Source: an uncultured Pelagibacteraceae bacterium
GTDB taxonomy: Bacteria > Pseudomonadota > Alphaproteobacteria > Pelagibacterales > Pelagibacteraceae
DNA length: 50,934 nucleotides
Reading direction: 5' to 3'
Assembly (NCBI GenBank): GCA_902542795.1
Contig: CACBVP010000003.1
Coordinates: 1 to 50,934 of the forward strand
Below, one piece after another: positions 50,895-50,934 of this stretch. Within the stretch, counting starts at the first letter, position 1. Each line of letters begins with the position of its first letter. Both the position numbers and the translations under genes were made by a program. The notes below the pieces were generated by a model that was not told where the DNA came from, did no database searches, and worked only from the letters and a program-made list of their open reading frames with translations.

Positions 50895-50934
50895 CTATCT
50901 TTTAATAAATTTTGTTTTGATTGGTAATTTTGCA
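50895..50934 (-). CDS. rplP: 50S ribosomal protein L16, last residues only (runs off window edge)
   Basis: Minus translation AKLPIKTKFIKR-stop, typical L16 C-terminus, upstream of rpmC. Confidence 0.75.
   Translation of the reverse strand, partial: AKLPIKTKFIKR

Noticed and set aside
1-50934. CRISPR array, IS/transposon, prophage, toxin-antitoxin or restriction system
   Set aside because: No regularly spaced repeats, transposase, integrase, phage structural, TA or R-M proteins were seen among the translations.

Overview
AT-rich 50.9 kb window with overlapping, tightly packed genes and near-zero intergenic space. Protein content and gene order look like a streamlined SAR11 (Pelagibacterales) alphaproteobacterium; this is my inference from the translations and no search was run. 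It contains: (1) a minus-strand housekeeping run, recO(partial)-rnc-lepB-acpS-pdxJ-pyrE-RSH(relA/spoT, frame-disrupted)-folK-smpB-dapA; (2) a lytic transglycosylase and tRNA-Ser(GCU); (3) a small surface-glycan island (asnB, GT2, DegT aminotransferase, epimerase, GT-C-like membrane protein, methyltransferase); (4) a RarD-like EamA gene with no ATG/GTG/TTG start; (5) a TPP riboswitch driving an SSS-family transporter (thiV-like), directly behind umuDC, which has a textbook alphaproteobacterial LexA box; (6) an amino-acid ABC SBP and permease; (7) MATE/trhO/O-methyltransferase/gatBAC; (8) ruvX-pyrB-pyrC'-plsY-topA-ridA, where the pyrC homologue has lost metal-ligand motifs; (9) a secreted alginate-lyase-like protein beside ugd and galU; (10) panC, mgtE, lipB, rluC; (11) the spc/alpha ribosomal operon from rplQ back to rplP (partial). 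I see no CRISPR array, IS element, prophage or clear novel multi-gene system. The best leads are the LexA box/umuDC/riboswitch junction, the pseudo-dihydroorotase, the RSH frame break with a shortened C-terminal region, the non-canonical RarD start, and the secreted lyase-like protein.
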